Under the pieces are notes generated by a model. That model was not told the DNA's origin. It saw only the letters and a list, made by a program, of their open reading frames with translations, and did no database searches. DNA of 64,000 bases, from the NCBI GenBank assembly GCA_034401795.1, contig CM067367.1, forward strand, positions 80,601,736-80,665,735, written 5' to 3'. The position numbers and the translations under genes were made by a program. The DNA comes from Chaetoderma sp. LZ-2023a. Lineage: Eukaryota > Mollusca > Caudofoveata > Chaetodermatida > Chaetodermatidae. Position 1 is the stretch's first letter, and every line of letters begins with the position of its first letter. Shown in pieces: positions 42,795-54,999 of the stretch.

Positions 42795-43200
42795 TATAGA
42801 CGAATCTGACTATGATTGGGAATTGACTCGGTACCTGGGGCTATAGTAATTCCTGCACACAGTATGGGCACGACCATGGAGAGTGCTGAGTTTTTAATTG
42901 TTTATTTTGAGCGAGACTAGATAATAGATATTATTATAACAGTACATCTTGTACGGTAAGTATTATTCGAAGTAGAAAGGGTTAATCCTTAACATTGTGA
43001 CAACCAGACAAAATGAGAGACTGCAGACCCCAATCGTAAGACAAAAGAATAAAACCTTAGTGAATATAAACAGTCAGGCATCATCATGATCGTGGAAAAA
43101 ACAATACTATGAATGCATGGAACAGAGGGAATGACAATGAGAAAGAGAAGAAAAAGGCAAAACCATATCCCAGTATAAATAATACATTATCAGTACATAC

Positions 43201-43265
43201 CTGACTAAGCATTTAACATTGGCTCTTTGCCCATGTGAAGCACCCTGCATGCCATCTTTCAATAC
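43201..43265 (-). CDS. INTS8: INTS8 exon, short, VLKDGMQG region
   Basis: The exon gives 21 codons plus two bases: VLKDGMQGASHGQRANVKCLV. It continues the FVLR end of the exon at 51251-51380 and leads by phase 2 into the exon at 35130-35386. It aligns loosely with human CSRSVNLEKASESLKGN...AAFLK. The acceptor is GATTCAG and the donor is CAG/GTATGT. It lies only about 60 bp from the B2 left terminus. Confidence 0.75.
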
Positions 43266-43542
43266 CTGAATCAAATACAACAATACTGTCTACACATCTA
43301 AAAGCCATTACCTCATTCAACACTGAATCAAAAAAGCATCCGCTTTTGTTTCTACGAGAATTCTTAATACTTACCAGATGTACTATTATGATAATGTCTA
43401 TTATCTAGTCTAGCTAAAAAAAAACCAATTAAAAACTCTGCACTCTCCTGGTCCTGCCCATACTGTGTCCGGGAATTACCATAGCCGCAGGTACCGAGTC
43501 AAGCAGCTCAGCCTCACCTCAGCGGGCCGGCTGAGGCAGGGC

Positions 43543-43642
43543 CATAGTACATCTGGTAAGTATTAAGAATTCTCGTAGAAACAAAATCGGATGCTTTTTT
43601 GATTCTACTTCGAATAATACTTACCAGATGTACTATTATGAT
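43543..43642. repeat. Internal complementary region of DIRS B2
   Basis: TACATCTGGTAAGTATTAAG, then CGTAGAAACAAAATCGGATG and TTTTTTGATTC (complement of the left end), fused to TACTTCGAATAATACTTACC (complement of the right end). Confidence 0.87.
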
Positions 43643-44251
43643 AAACTCCGGATTTCAACAGCCAGGAAATACCGTTGGGAGGAGGTGAGGCTCGAACCAG
43701 CACTCATCTACCATCCAACAGAGAAGGTTGTGAAGAGACTAGAACCCTGGCATACGCTTGGGTTCTGCCATCTGACTCATATAGAGTGCTAAACTTCCAT
43801 GGTCTAGACCGCATTCCCCCCCTCTTTTGTCCGCACAAAATTCAGAGGGCTGTCAATGGGGATGCAACACCCACCAGACCCGTGTCAGCCCCAAGTCTCA
43901 GCTAGGGCAGTCCAGTAGAGAGCAAAGAAGCTACTACACCTTCTAATTAATAAAAAAAATTCAGTATATCGATTAGATTTTCAAATTGGAATGAGTCTAA
44001 TGTCTGTTTGAGAGGATAAGTATACTCTTATACCAGACTATTTACGTATGCAGTCTGGTATTTCGACTGTAAGTAAATTATTTATAGTCACTTAATTAAT
44101 GTAAACACTCACCATTTTGAGTGCTTGATCTTTTCTTGTTCATCACAGGAGCTCGGCCCAATCCACGGTCGTACTCAGGTCATGTGCATAGCCATTGTTC
44201 AGTGTAAGTGGAAGAACTTATGATGTGTGCAAAATAGTGGTCGGATGTGGC

Positions 44252-45722
44252 TTAGTTCAGATTCGATAAATTGGCGACGGCTACCGGATTACGTGCGCTG
44301 GAGATGTCGCGAAGGTAGAAATCAGTGAATGACGACTCGGCATGCCATTGTGCTACAGACATCACCTCCTCTAATGAGACACCCTTATAAAGGGCCGATG
44401 CTGCTGCTAGTGCTCGGACCTGATGGGCATTTGCACGATCAATCTGCTTTCCTGTAGCGATTTTGAGCGACATCTGAATAGCGTCGACTATCCAATGAGA
44501 AATGGTATCTTTCGAGGCGCGCAAATGAGGCGCTTTGAGACATAACCACAGAGGTTTCGGGTCATCTCTCCACTCCTCAGTACGTTTCTAATACATTTTC
44601 AGACATCTGACAGGACACCAAGCAGAAGAGTTTGGGTCATGTCTAGTTAAACTTGGCAAATTGATCGGCTGTCCTTGATATTTAAGTGACTGATTCTTTG
44701 CCAGGAAACAAAGACGTGGAAGTAGTCTTAAACCTTCACCTGTGATGACAAAACGGTCTTTTTCGGCAGAAAGCGCATGTATTTCGCTTCTCCTTCTCAC
44801 CGACGCTGCTGCAACCAAGAAAACTAATTTAATAGTTAACAGTTTAATGTCTATAGATCTAATTGGTTCAAAGGGAGCATGCCCTAAAACCTGTAGAACG
44901 ATTCCATGCTGGGATAGGAATTGGCTGTCTAGATCGCAGATTGCTCATTCCTTTAATAACTTCATTTAAAGTGTCATTTTCCACTCCTTCAATGGCCAGA
45001 CTAGGAATGACTGAAGCTAATGCAGACTTATATGCTGCTAGGGTTGAAGGTACAAGTTTGTCAACTTCATATAAATGACAGATAAAATCTGCTACGTATT
45101 GAACAGATGCAGAAAAGGGATTGATATCTCTTCCCTTACACCACTCTGCAAATTTGTTGATTCTATAATTATATGTTTTAGTGGTTGAACCTCTTCTGGC
45201 CAAAGCGACAAACTTCGCTGCTTGTTCAGAAAAGCCACCCTTAATTGCACGCTGCTTGATAACATCGATGCAGTCAATTTGAACATTTCTGGTCTGTTGT
45301 GGAGGCACAGATCCCTGTTCTGAGAGATGAGATCCCTTCTGTCTGGAAGAGGGATTGGATTGCAGACCAGAAGGTCCAGCAGATCCATAAACCATGATCG
45401 GCCTGGCCAATAAGGGGCGATCAGTAGCACTTGACATACCCTCTCTTATCTTTGCCAGAACTTTTGGGATGAGAATCGTTGGAGGATACGCATACGCGTA
45501 CATTCCCTTCCAACTTATCGCCAGTGCGTCTACCACTAGAGCTAGCGGGTCCGGGATCGGTGACACGTAAGTGACCATCTTTGCGTTTTGTTTCATCGCA
45601 AACAGGTCCACATTTGGCTTGCCCCAATGTTTGAATAGAACCTCCGCTACCGATTGGTTGAGCTGCCATTCCATCGGACGACAAACCCTCCTTCGACTGA
45701 GAGCATCCGCTAGGATGTTCAA
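44252..45722 (-). pseudogene. B2 tyrosine recombinase, broken
   Basis: The N-terminal part (44868-45722) has 'EGMSSATDRPLLARPIMVYG', 'FSEQAAKFVALARRGSTTKT' and 'YNYRINKFAEWCKGRDIN'. The middle (44588-44818) has the first catalytic Arg in SVRRRSEIHALSAEKDR. The C-terminal part (44252-44524) has HxxR in AHQVRALAAA and the nucleophile Tyr in FTDFYLRDIS. A frameshift near 44900 and a stop near 44588 separate the parts. Confidence 0.85.
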
Positions 45723-47238
45723 TCTTTCTGGAATGTGTGCTGCCCGAAGAATAACATTCCTCTCTTGGCACCACAGCAGAAGGTTCTAAATCATCATACA
45801 CAACTCCGGTGATCTCGTCCCGCCTTGGCGGTTCAAATAAGACACCACTGTTGAGTTGTCTGTCCTTATTAGGACAATCTTGTCTTGAATTAAATTCTCG
45901 AACTTTCGAAGTGCCAATACCACCGCTAATAGTTCGAGAACATTGATATGTTTCTGCGCATTGGTCCGATGATCCCATTCCCCCGACACTGACTGATCGT
46001 CCAATACCGCTCCCCAACCCATCGTCGATGCATCTGTGAAGATGGACATCTGTGGTTGAGGAGGTTGTAGAGGAACACCTCGCAGGAGATTCTGTTCTGA
46101 TAACCACCACTGAATGTGGAATATCAATGGTTCTTTTACTGGTATCCTCAGAGATAACGGATCCGTTCTCTGAGACCAGAATGACATTAGATACATCTGA
46201 ATTGGCCTGCGCCTGAGTGCTGCATAAGGAACCACCTTCTCCAGAGATACTAGTAAACCCAGTATCCTGAGAAACTGGCGCGCCGTCAGATAGGCTCCTA
46301 GAGAAACCGACTCCAAAACTGCAATCAGGCTTTTGACTCTGCTCTCCGCCGGAAAAGCTAAGCCGTACCTGAGATTGAAAAATATTCCCAGATAAACAAA
46401 CTCCTGGGATGGAGTCAATTCTGATTTCTCTAGATTCACAATCCATCCTAGATCCTTTAATAAGGTTAGGACTACCTGAAGATTGTTGCGCAGAGTGACT
46501 TGGTTCCCCGCCTTTAGCAGCCAGTCGTCTATGTAAGTATGAACAGCTATGTTTCTCTTGCGAAGGTAAGAAGTCATGGCGAGAACCACTTTGGTGATGA
46601 CCCTTGGTGCTGTGGTCAGGCCGAATGGAAGCGCACTGAATTCCCAAACATTGTCTTGGAATGCAAAGCGTAGGTACATGTATTTCTGAAAAGGAATTGA
46701 CATCAGAATATGAAAATAAGCATCCTTCAGATCTATCGACACTGCCCACATGCCTTTTCTCAGCCCTGTCATTACCGCTGCTACAGTCTCCATCTGAAAT
46801 TTGGGAGAAAGAATAAATTTGTTCAACGGTTTGAGATTGAGAATTGGTCTCCATCCTCCGGTACGTTTCGGAACGAGGAACATCATCGAATAGAAGCCTA
46901 GGGATGACTAATTGCGGACTAGATGAATCGCATTCTTCTGATGAAGAGATTCTATTTCTGAGCAAATGGCATCTAGACGATCGGATTCCCTTGGAATGGG
47001 AGTCCATACTGGAGTCGATGTTAACAGATCTAATGCTTGATGGATGAGCCGGTCCGGTTCGTAGCCGTTTTTTAACCACTGACAGACTAAACAATCTCGC
47101 ACGACCTGTTCCCCTTGAGAACAGTTGAAGTCTGCCTCCGACGGTAGGAATCTGCACACAGCTGCCGGTCAAGATTGCACGAGAAGACGCTAAATCGCTT
47201 GGGTGTTGATTCTCGACTCCACTCGTTCCTGACGTCAC
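45421..47238 (-). other. Second open frame across the B2 RT gene (recombinase extension frame)
   Basis: 605 codons without a stop overlap the RT frame. Words such as 'SVDRSEGCLFS' and 'RADSIPEVCLP'-like 'RIDSIPGVCLS' match the equivalent second frame of A2 (20223-23159). No domain is recognised. It is probably the N-terminal extension of the recombinase ORF. Confidence 0.6.
45430..47160 (-). pseudogene. B2 reverse transcriptase/RNase H, mostly open
   Basis: The frame 45786-46886 contains 'GGWRPILNLKPLNKF', 'WAVSIDLKDAYFHILM', 'LPFGLTTAPRVITK', the catalytic 'HTYIDDWLLKAGN', 'IFTDASTMGWGA' and 'IRTDNSTVVSYLNRQGG'. It ends at a stop at 45786. The following part (IPGR..., 'NILADALSRRRVCRPMEW') continues in the frame at 44868-45722. 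Upstream residues lie in 46908-47159. The protein is interrupted at both sides of an otherwise conserved core. Confidence 0.82.
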
Positions 47239-49151
47239 CGGAACTGATTCCGCCGGAAACCCGTCAGGACCGACCTCCCCGCGGCTTCTTGGAATGATGG
47301 TCCAGAACCGATGCCACGGTTATCCCTACGGTAACCGCTGCGGCCCGAACCGCCACCCTTCCTGTCATCCTCATACGGCCTCTTATTAGAGGGCTTGTAT
47401 GAAGACAAACGGCCAGGTCCCTGAGAGCCGGATGCCCGATGGGCATCGCGGCCAGAAGGATGGAAGGGAGATCTTTGGCGCTGCCTCTGTTGCTCCTGCC
47501 GATGTTGCTTGTAGGACTGCTGCGGCTGTGTCCTCTTAGCCGACTTCCACGACTTGCCAACTACTTCCTGCTCAGCAACCATTGACGCGACCTTGGATAA
47601 GGCTTGTCGCGCCGAGCCGCCGAACAAGCCTGGACCGATGAAAGGCGCAGAAGACAATGCAGCCCTCATCTCCGGTCCTGGTTCTACACAATCGAGAACC
47701 ATTCTCCGTCGCTCTGCCAATGTTCTGGTGATCACCCTGGCCAGGCAATCTTGAGACAGGCATATGGTGTCCTGAATAACTCCGGGAGCAGCCTCTGGCA
47801 CTTGTCCACCCTCCGCCGTGCAGGTCAGCATACCCTGCAGGACGGTACATCTGTGCGAGAGCGCAGCCATGGCTGCCCTCGCCGCATCTTCAATGAGCGT
47901 CAACTCATTGAACGGATCTTTTTTAGCTTGGGAAACTAAGGGACGAGAATGCCCCTTCGACTTCCCAGCCAACGGCCTGTTCAGCGCCTCTCACTCCCTG
48001 ATGGAAAGCCGTGGAACCCGGCCATACTGATGGTAGGCCTGCTCCGGAAAATGGACCCTACTCCTTATCCCTTTCGGGGCTTTGGGCAGCTCATACTCTA
48101 GCTGAACCAGATGGTATGCCACAACTTCCAACAAGTCTGCGTGTCCAAAGGGAGTGTCGGCATGGCCGAAGAGCCACTTGACAGAGCGCTAGCCGCTCGC
48201 TCTGACATCCGTTCCATCGCCGGATCGCGCTGAGATCCTAGATCAGATGCCAATCCGAGACGGTTGGACATCCAGCCAAGGACCTGCACCCATTCAGCTT
48301 CGGTACAGAAAGCGGATTCGTCCATCAACGAACTACCGTTCTCATCTTCCCTCTCTCCCTTGGATGAGAAGGCCACGGATTCACCGCAGTTTATCGGCTC
48401 CAGCACGGGAGGCGGGACCACGGCCACTTTGACTACGGCAGGTGTCGGCATTCCGATAGGACCCGCACCTAACGCCGCCAGGATGCCGGTGGGAACCGCA
48501 AAACACGGCTCCACCGACAACGCGGGTTGCACGAAACTCGGATGGAATATGCCCGATGGAACGTCGACATCACCATCCGCTTGGCAGAACCGTATAAAAC
48601 CCGAGGGAGACCCCTGGGATGTACTGGGCATAGCCGTCAATGAGATATCCGGCATGCCGGAATCTTCCATGAGAAGATCTTCCTCCTCCGCCGTCGGCTC
48701 TTGAGCCAAGGTCAGAGAAGGGACAGGTGCTCGTCCCCCCCGCAGAACTAACCGGACCACCTAAAGGTTGCCCTGCACCAGCCTGCATCGACAGGACCGT
48801 GGACTGCAATGACTCGAACATTGCCTTGAACTGGGCCGCCCATACGCCCAGTGCTGAATCCATGCGGTCATTCAGACGACCTTCCAGTCCTCTAAGAGAC
48901 GCCTGATCCAGCTTGGCCGCTTTGTCCCTCGCGATCCTCTCCAAGCGCGCACGTCGATCATGATCAAATTCCGCCACCATTTCCGATGACCACTTGGCGC
49001 ACACATCACACGGACTTCCAATCTTACACTTAGCACAAGCTACACAATGATGGCCAGAGTACTTGCGCTTCATGAACCTGTTGCATTTGTGACACAACGT
49101 ATCCTGGTTCTTGGCTTTTTGCGAACACAAAGAAGAATTAAAACGCTGCAC
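47235..49151 (-). pseudogene. B2 gag, frameshifted
   Basis: The N-terminal frame (48570-49151) has a Cys/His cluster (C-x2-C-x10-H-x-C-x2-C-x2-C-x5-C-x2-C-x2-W), then a helical stretch 'DHDRRARLERIARDKAAKLD' and 'LNDRMDSALGVWAAQFKAMF'. A shift near the C-run at 48736-48742 moves it into 48098-48760, and another leads into 47235-47972, which ends with a basic, Arg/Gly/Ser/Tyr-rich tail. It has no ATG at the N-terminus; a CATGTGCAG sequence precedes it. Confidence 0.8.
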
Positions 49152-49764
49152 ATGACAAGATGTCGAGCAATACGCACAATTGATTTATAGTAAAAATGAA
49201 TTATTTCGAAACATTACCTTTCTCTTAATTAATGATAATCAAGCCATAGGCAGGAAAATATTTGAACCTTTTTAAAGTGAAATTTAATAAACACAACTTG
49301 GAAGTTAACTAACGTTAATACAGCCAAGAATTAAATGCCGATCGCTACAAACACCCTCGACAATGAAGCGAGAGCTAAAAAATCTGCATAAACAGAGTGC
49401 ATAGATACGCGAAGTCAAGCGAAATAAACATCATGGACGCCGCCATCTTGGCTAAGAGCGCATCCATCTTAGAAGGAACCGAGTCGCAAGAGAAAAGAAC
49501 TGAGCACCTGGATTAAGACTAACAAGTTAACAGGTACCGAGCGACTCCAACAATGGCTACCATTTTAGAATAATGTGCCAATTTAAGGAAATTTCAAATA
49601 GTCATTATGGCACGAATGTATAAATTCTAGATTGATACAACCTGCCCCTGTGATGATTTCCCTTTGTCTTCCATGATGCCAGCAATGACGCACTCCAACA
49701 ATGCTTATATTCATTTAAAATTGAAAATTTTAAGAGCTACAAAAACGTGACTTTCTCAAGTCGC
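49152..49764 (-). other. B2 5' leader
   Basis: Non-coding leader shared with B1 (34080-34750) and B3 (40590-41137). Shared words include CCCTCGACAATGAAGCGAGAGC and GAACCGAGTCGCAAGAG. Confidence 0.7.
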
Positions 49765-49942
49765 AAAATAGACGAATCTGACTGTGATTGGGAATTGACT
49801 CGGTACCTGCGGCTATGGTAATTCCCGGACACAGTATGGGCAGAACCAGGAGAGTGCGGAGTTTCTAATTGTTTATTTTGAGCTAGACTAGATAATAGAC
49901 ATTATCATAATAGTACATCTGGTAAGTATTATTCGAAGTAGA

Positions 49943-51250
49943 ATTCTTAGATCTGTATTTCAAACAGAACATGTTCAGATTATTTCATATTGTAATACAT
50001 TGTTCACATCAGGTTTTCACTGAGTTCCCATCGCTCCATATAACTGAATGCTTTGAAATAGTTCTCCTGTTTTGCAATATATCGTCTACTGACATGAATA
50101 AGTGGCGACATATCTAACTCTTTCAAATTTTGACTGAGTACAATGGCCAATATCTGGCCAGAAAAATGCATTTTAGAAATTTATAAACTGGATTGTGTAT
50201 CAAAACTTGTGTATAATGTGCATTAATAGTATACCGAACCTATGGCAAGAGACGGAATGGTATTTGTGTTGGTGGCTGCTGGTTGCGTACAGTCACAATT
50301 TCATGCATTCACTTCTATTAGCACTGGCTACAGAATAAAATGGCATCTAAGGAATTCCAGTGCACAATTAGTTAACATATTTATTTGTTGTTTACTGATT
50401 TTCCGGGATTTTGTGTTTGCATGAATTGCTGTTATTTGTATTCGTCCCGGTAATTCCGTAATTTTCATTAATTGCTTCCTGGTTGAATACTATATTAAGG
50501 TGGTTAAAATCAGGAACTGGCCAACACTCGCATAATACTCGGTAATTTCTGTATGTAGCTCTGTGCTTTATGTAATATTATAATAGTACTGAGAAGCTGG
50601 AACTCGGAACTCGATACGGAACATGGAACTCGAAACCTAATTGGTAATTCTTGCTACTAATTCAGAATTTATCACGCGATGCATGTTGAAAGGACTCGTT
50701 GGAGTTAGAACGACCCTATCTTATAGTCAAAATTATGACACTGAACACTGGGTACTAGAAAGATTTTATTATTGGACAACCGCTGGAATGCATGACAGAT
50801 TTTTTACGGATCCGAGACCGCAGTTCTATAGCTATCTTGCTATTCAGCATTAGGGCTGGGACAACTTATCGTTATATTGATATATTGATTGACTTTATGT
50901 ACAAAACAATTATCGATATTGTTGTCTCTAATATCGATTTTTGTACAGAATTTAATCAGAGACTTTTCTGCTATATAAACTATTGTTTGACAGATTTTAA
51001 ACGCTACTGAATCAAACAACGCTATCATTGTACCCATTATTGTCTTGTTGTATGCTACGGTGATGAGAAATGTAAAATCAGAATGTTTTGGTAATTTGTA
51101 AAACACTAGAACATGAAAAGATAACAACAAGATCATGTTAGACTTCGACACATTTTATGAATCTGCTACTACCAACATATGGAAATACACAATTGATACA
51201 GATTTTATAAAGGAATGAAGTTAGACATGTTAGAGGATTCTAATAATTAC
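49943..51250. other. Intron stretch without a recognisable gene
   Basis: It contains a short run of GGAACTCG-type repeats near 50590-50635 and an ATCGATATTG-rich repeat piece near 50850-50940. The small open frames show no domains. Confidence 0.5.
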
Positions 51251-51380
51251 CCGCAGGACAAACTGAGCATGTTCATTGCTGCGCTGTATTGCCCCAGAGA
51301 GGTCTGTGAGAATAGCGCGGCCTTCCATCACACGTCGTACTAAATTACAGACTTGCAACTGGAAATGTAGTGTGGTGTCC
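51251..51380 (-). CDS. INTS8: INTS8 exon, VCNLVRRVMEGRAI region
   Basis: LHFQLQVCNLVRRVMEGRAI aligns with human ICFKVCACNTVRDILEGRTI, and AQFVLR aligns with IDFLLE. The acceptor is AATTTTAG and the donor is CGG/GTAATT. It starts with one base that completes AG/G (Arg) from the exon at 52612-52709 and ends in phase 0. It encodes 43 codons. Confidence 0.93.
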
Positions 51381-51464
51381 CTAAAATTGAAAAGAAATAC
51401 ACTGAAGGAATTGGAGGTAAAACTTTACCCAGCTTTAACTAGATGATAAAATATTAAATTTTCT

Positions 51465-52340
51465 AAAGAAAAGTGCCTCGAGAGGCCTGTATTGCTCACA
51501 TGAAACATCAGTATTTGAGGCAGGGACATGAAATATATGAAAATTATCATTGGAAATGCAAACATTTCTGTAACAAATATGGAAATTGATGTCCAAATTG
51601 TGAAGATTTTGAGCAAATATGGGTCCTTAGGTGAGAAATGAAGAAGTCTTGGTCCAATATGCAAATATTTTACTCCAAAACATTAGAATATAAGATTGTC
51701 ACTGATATTAGCAGCCAATCAGTTTAAAACATATCAAGTTCTTATCAAGCAAGCTTCAAAACCTATATATCCATTTTCACTATCAATATCCATGAAACGG
51801 TCAATTAGTAAATAGCAGCCACGTATTTTTATGATTCAACTTCACTTAAACTGGTCAAAGATGGTTAGGTTTTTTAATGCATCAACATCCCTTGAACAAA
51901 ACAGACTGACCTAAATCATATCTGCCATGTGTCAGCACAATCCCTTCCACAGTTCAAGACAGAATTTATGTAAAAAGAAGGCAATCCAAAATTAGGGTTC
52001 ATAGAATTCGGACTTTTCACTGAAAATTTGAATTTTCGCCAATATATCGATTGGTTCCGTTACATCTGTCTGTTTGTTAGCACTCAATCTTGATTAGGTT
52101 TTTGAATTAGCTCAACATATGATCTAATATCTTGGCATGGCTTCACCCTATTGCTAAACTTTTAATTGTAGCGTTTGTATAAAATGTAGGTTTTACTTTA
52201 TTTCAGAATTGACCACGTTATTGGACCTAAGCATGGAGATACACTTGCTTCAACCAGTAGGAGCAGCACAAAAACATTCAGTCTATTGAGGCCAAGCTCA
52301 TCATGACCTTGCCACAAACCTAGATTTGTATTTTAAAATG
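51465..52340 (+). repeat. Diverged R2 interspersed repeat
   Basis: It starts with AAGTGCCTCGAGAGGCCTGT and GCTCAC, resembling the R2 start (GAGGCCCAAGGGGCCTGTGTCGCTCAC). Further in it has CATCCCTTGAACAAAAC and an AATCATATCTGCCA module. It is clearly more diverged than 18072-28205. Confidence 0.5.
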
Positions 52341-52611
52341 CAAAATGCCTTAAGTTTTCTCCAATAGCCTGTCAGTGTAACATTGATGTCTTGTTTACAT
52401 TTGATCTCGCTCTATAAATACAGAATTAACTAAATGACGTGCCCGCGTTAAGCATGTGCCTCAGCTGTTGTTGCTAACATCTGGCATGTGGCGATGAATA
52501 TGCTCTGTGACATAACTTATAGCAATTTTATATAAGTTACATTGTGTTCCCTATAAAGAAAACTAACAGTACAAGGTTACTTATTCTATTTGAATTTCTC
52601 TACTTTCCTAC

Positions 52612-52709
52612 CTTGGGTGTCTTCTGTAGAGCTCATCTTCGAGTGCTGCTCTATAGTCCAGCCTCAACTCCTGGCATAAATTATCTGCTATCAACACTTC
52701 AATCATACT
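52612..52709 (-). CDS. INTS8: INTS8 exon, MIEVLIADNL region
   Basis: SMIEVLIADNLCQELRLDYR aligns with human EVIQIFIEDNLTLSLPVQFR, followed by LEDELYRRHP against LRELFKKAQQ. The acceptor is AATACAG and the donor is AAG/GTAGGA. It has 32 codons plus two bases. With the preceding exon the junction GNFK/SMIEV fits human GNYQEVIQI without a gap. Confidence 0.93.
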
Positions 52710-52766
52710 CTGTATTAAACAGAAACAAGCAGTATGACAAGCCTATTTATTTTAATAGATTAACAA

Positions 52767-52782
52767 TGGGGGGGGGGGGGGG
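52767..52782. repeat. Poly-G tract
   Basis: An uninterrupted run of about 16 G lies in an INTS8 intron. G runs also occur at 14107 and 15130, and as part of degenerate DIRS at 5756. Confidence 0.85.
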
Positions 52783-53074
52783 AGGGGATAATTAGTAAAA
52801 AGTGTATAGAAGTATATTATAGAATAACTATGCTTTTAGCATGGCACATGTTTTTCATGTAAAAGCCAGTCTGACTGATTTGAGCAGACGGTCTGCTCCT
52901 ACTAGCATTTCTCAGGCTAAATGTGATGTGGCCTGTAATCTGGATTGAAAATGGCTCTAGCGAGCAGGCTTTATCACATCCTGGGGTTAGGGTAGGATAT
53001 TAGGGGGTGCTAATCTTACTGTAATACTGTATTTTGGATGCTATTTCCGTTAAAACTACAAACAATCCATAATT

Positions 53075-53600
53075 GACAAGACCATTTTTGAAAATTTAAC
53101 ACAAGGCTGGCTCGAAAACTGGGCTAGTCATTCCAGTGATAAATTTTCAAAATAACCTTGAGGGTTAAGCATATTAGACTGTATCTAGGTCTGCCAATTA
53201 TTACTTTTAGGGTTCACAATCGATTATTTAAGAATAATCGTGATTACTCGATTAATCAGCTTGGGTACAAATTATCCAGACATAACATCAAAAGCATATC
53301 AATGATGAAAACTGCATTGGTATTTCAAAAAGGTCCATTTGCAGGCCAAGAGAAGACTATTTTTTAAAATGTATCACTGGAATTCCTGACTCAATTGCTG
53401 AGCCAGTCATTCTAGTGTTACATTTTCCAAAATAGTCTTCTCTTGGTCTGCAAATGGACATACATTCACTGCGCAAAATGTAAATTTTTGTGACCGATCT
53501 CATTAAAAAGTAATTCAAAGCAATATTTTATGCAGTAGAAATTATTCACGATTATTCAATTATATAATAATCGTGATTTTCACTTTCATTTAATTACGTA
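53075..53600. repeat. Nested AT-rich repeat with hairpin MITE inside
   Basis: AATAATCGTGATTACTCGATTAATCA at the left and ATTATTCACGATTATTCAAT at the right form outer arms. A TTAACCC-family-like hairpin (TTTGCAGGCCAAGAGAAGAC ... GTCTTCTCTTGGTCTGCAAA) lies between at about 53325-53465. A partial MITE copy is at 53075-53160. Confidence 0.6.
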
Positions 53601-53637
53601 ATTGCACAGGCCTAACTGTATCCCATTATAAACGAAC

Positions 53638-53880
53638 CTTAAAATTACCCTTTTTCTTCGACATCTCAACCTGGTCCATCAGACTCATTTCTGTACTGTC
53701 ATCCTGCATATTCCGGACGTTTGAGCAGGCAGACAAGTAACCTTTTAATCGCTTGGTGTCTATACTAGAGAAAATAGATGATCCTATTTTCTTATACAGG
53801 TCACGTGCTAGTATAAACATCTCCCAAGCCTGGTCATATTTCTCTTGATAAAAGTAAAATGTGCCCAAGTCAAAAGCAGC
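53638..53880 (-). CDS. INTS8: INTS8 exon, TPR-like DLGTFYFYQEKY region
   Basis: AAFDLGTFYFYQEKYDQAWE aligns with human VCYDLGAAYFQQGSTNSAVYE. ARDLYKKIGS, SIDTKRLKGYLSAC and KKKGNFK match human TKELIAEIGS, TIDEKRLAGYCQAC and LRSGNYQ. This exon gives the strongest identification of the gene. The acceptor is TTTTTAG and the donor is AAG/GTTCGT. Both phases are 0; it has 81 codons. Confidence 0.96.
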
Positions 53881-54044
53881 CTAAAAATAAACAAGATGTT
53901 TAATAATGGAACAGCTAGCATTAACTATGCATTGAATTTATCCAATGAAATATGCATATAATATATTAAATCACTGTACATGTCTAACACACACGGTACC
54001 TTTTAAGACTAAATTCTGTGATTTGTGTTTTTTCACAAGTTTTC

Positions 54045-54280
54045 ACACATCAACCATTTCATGGTCAAACTTGTTCAAGAAAATCCAAATATTTGCTTAT
54101 TGAATGTCCATTTGCAGGCTAAGAGGACTATTTTTGAAAATTTTCCACTGGAATTATTGGCTCAGTTATCGAGCCAGGCATTTCAGTCGTAAATGTTCAA
54201 AAATAGTCCTCTCTTGGGTTGCAAATAGACATTCCTCAAGACCAGTTCAGAGGCAATTTTGGCTGGCTTGAAGGGTTAAT
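54045..54280. repeat. Hairpin MITE copy (TTAACCC family)
   Basis: ACCATTTCATGGTCAAACTTG ... GAAGGGTTAA with paired CATTTGCAGGCTAAGAG / CTCTCTTGGGTTGCAAAT and the GGCTCAGTTATCGAGCCAGG centre. Confidence 0.7.
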
Positions 54281-54651
54281 GTGATGTATTAAGTCCCAGA
54301 AATGCTCATTTCACTACGCAATCAAATACAAAACAAGACACCCATAGGTCTGCATTGCTAACTTAGAACAGTGGCATTTCAACTAGAAAGCCAATTTATA
54401 CATATACAGATAGCCATTTATATCTTTTACAAGAAATTCAACAGTTCCGGCCAGAAATACAGAAATTTATATATTAAAAATACAAAATTGTGCTCAGGCA
54501 CATCCATAACCTTGGGGCTATGGAAAGTACTTTAAATGGATGTGTCAAATAGTATTTAGTGGATGTGCCTGGCTGCTTTTAATGCAATGCCATGGTCTCC
54601 TTTACTGACAAGTTTGACTGTAATTTAACAAATTTAAGTGTTTGTATTCAC

Positions 54652-54825
54652 CGAGCATTTCAGCTCCTCTAAGGGAACTTCTAGGCCACTTTCCGGGTCG
54701 TAGTGTGCTTTGTCCGTGTTTTCGTTGTAGTGGCCAAAGCTATGTATGCTGGGAACGCGTAAATCCCGAGCGGCCTGTACACAATGAAGCAGCACCTGGT
54801 CTGATGTTGATTCATTCTCCTGCAA
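54652..54825 (-). CDS. INTS8: INTS8 exon, DQVLLHCVQAARDL region
   Basis: DQVLLHCVQAARDLRVPSIH aligns with human DSILVLEAALKLNKDLYVHT, and the end EELKCS/AAFDLG matches human EEMQCQVCYDLG across the splice. The acceptor is TTGTTGCAG and the donor is TCG/GTGAAT. It has 58 codons, both phases 0. An alternative acceptor six bases further (TTGCAG) would remove Leu-Gln. Confidence 0.92.
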
Positions 54826-54999
54826 CTGCAACAACAGACATCACATACACGATAAATAGTACTTGATATACCTTAGCATATATTCATGTCGTACGAACAT
54901 AACTTTATAAAGAATTAAAAAACCAAACAATTGAAATTTGAAAATACATTGTGTAGTATACATTTACGGCACAAAAATCAAATAAAGCCCAAAGTAACT

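Larger units (their letters stand above)
40590..42979 (-). mobile_element. DIRS family B fragment B3, 5' end only, split by a Tc1-like element
   Basis: Segment 40590-41137 matches the leader of B1 (34130-34660) and B2 (49160-49720). Segment 42797-42979 matches their right terminal repeat (GACGAATCTGACTATGATTGG ... TATTATTCGAAGTAGAA). The break is filled by the Tc1-like transposon. No gag, RT or recombinase remains. Confidence 0.85.
43325..49942 (-). mobile_element. DIRS family B copy B2, moderately preserved
   Basis: About 6.6 kb. The left terminus GAATCAAAAAAGCATCC and the right terminus ...ATTATTCGAAGTAGAA belong to inverted repeats at 43325-43500 and 49765-49942; the ICR is at 43543-43642. 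Coding order on the minus strand is gag (49151-47235, two frameshifted parts), RT/RNase H (about 47160-45430) and recombinase (45722-44252, broken). It is in INTS8 orientation within the 8-kb intron. Confidence 0.92.
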
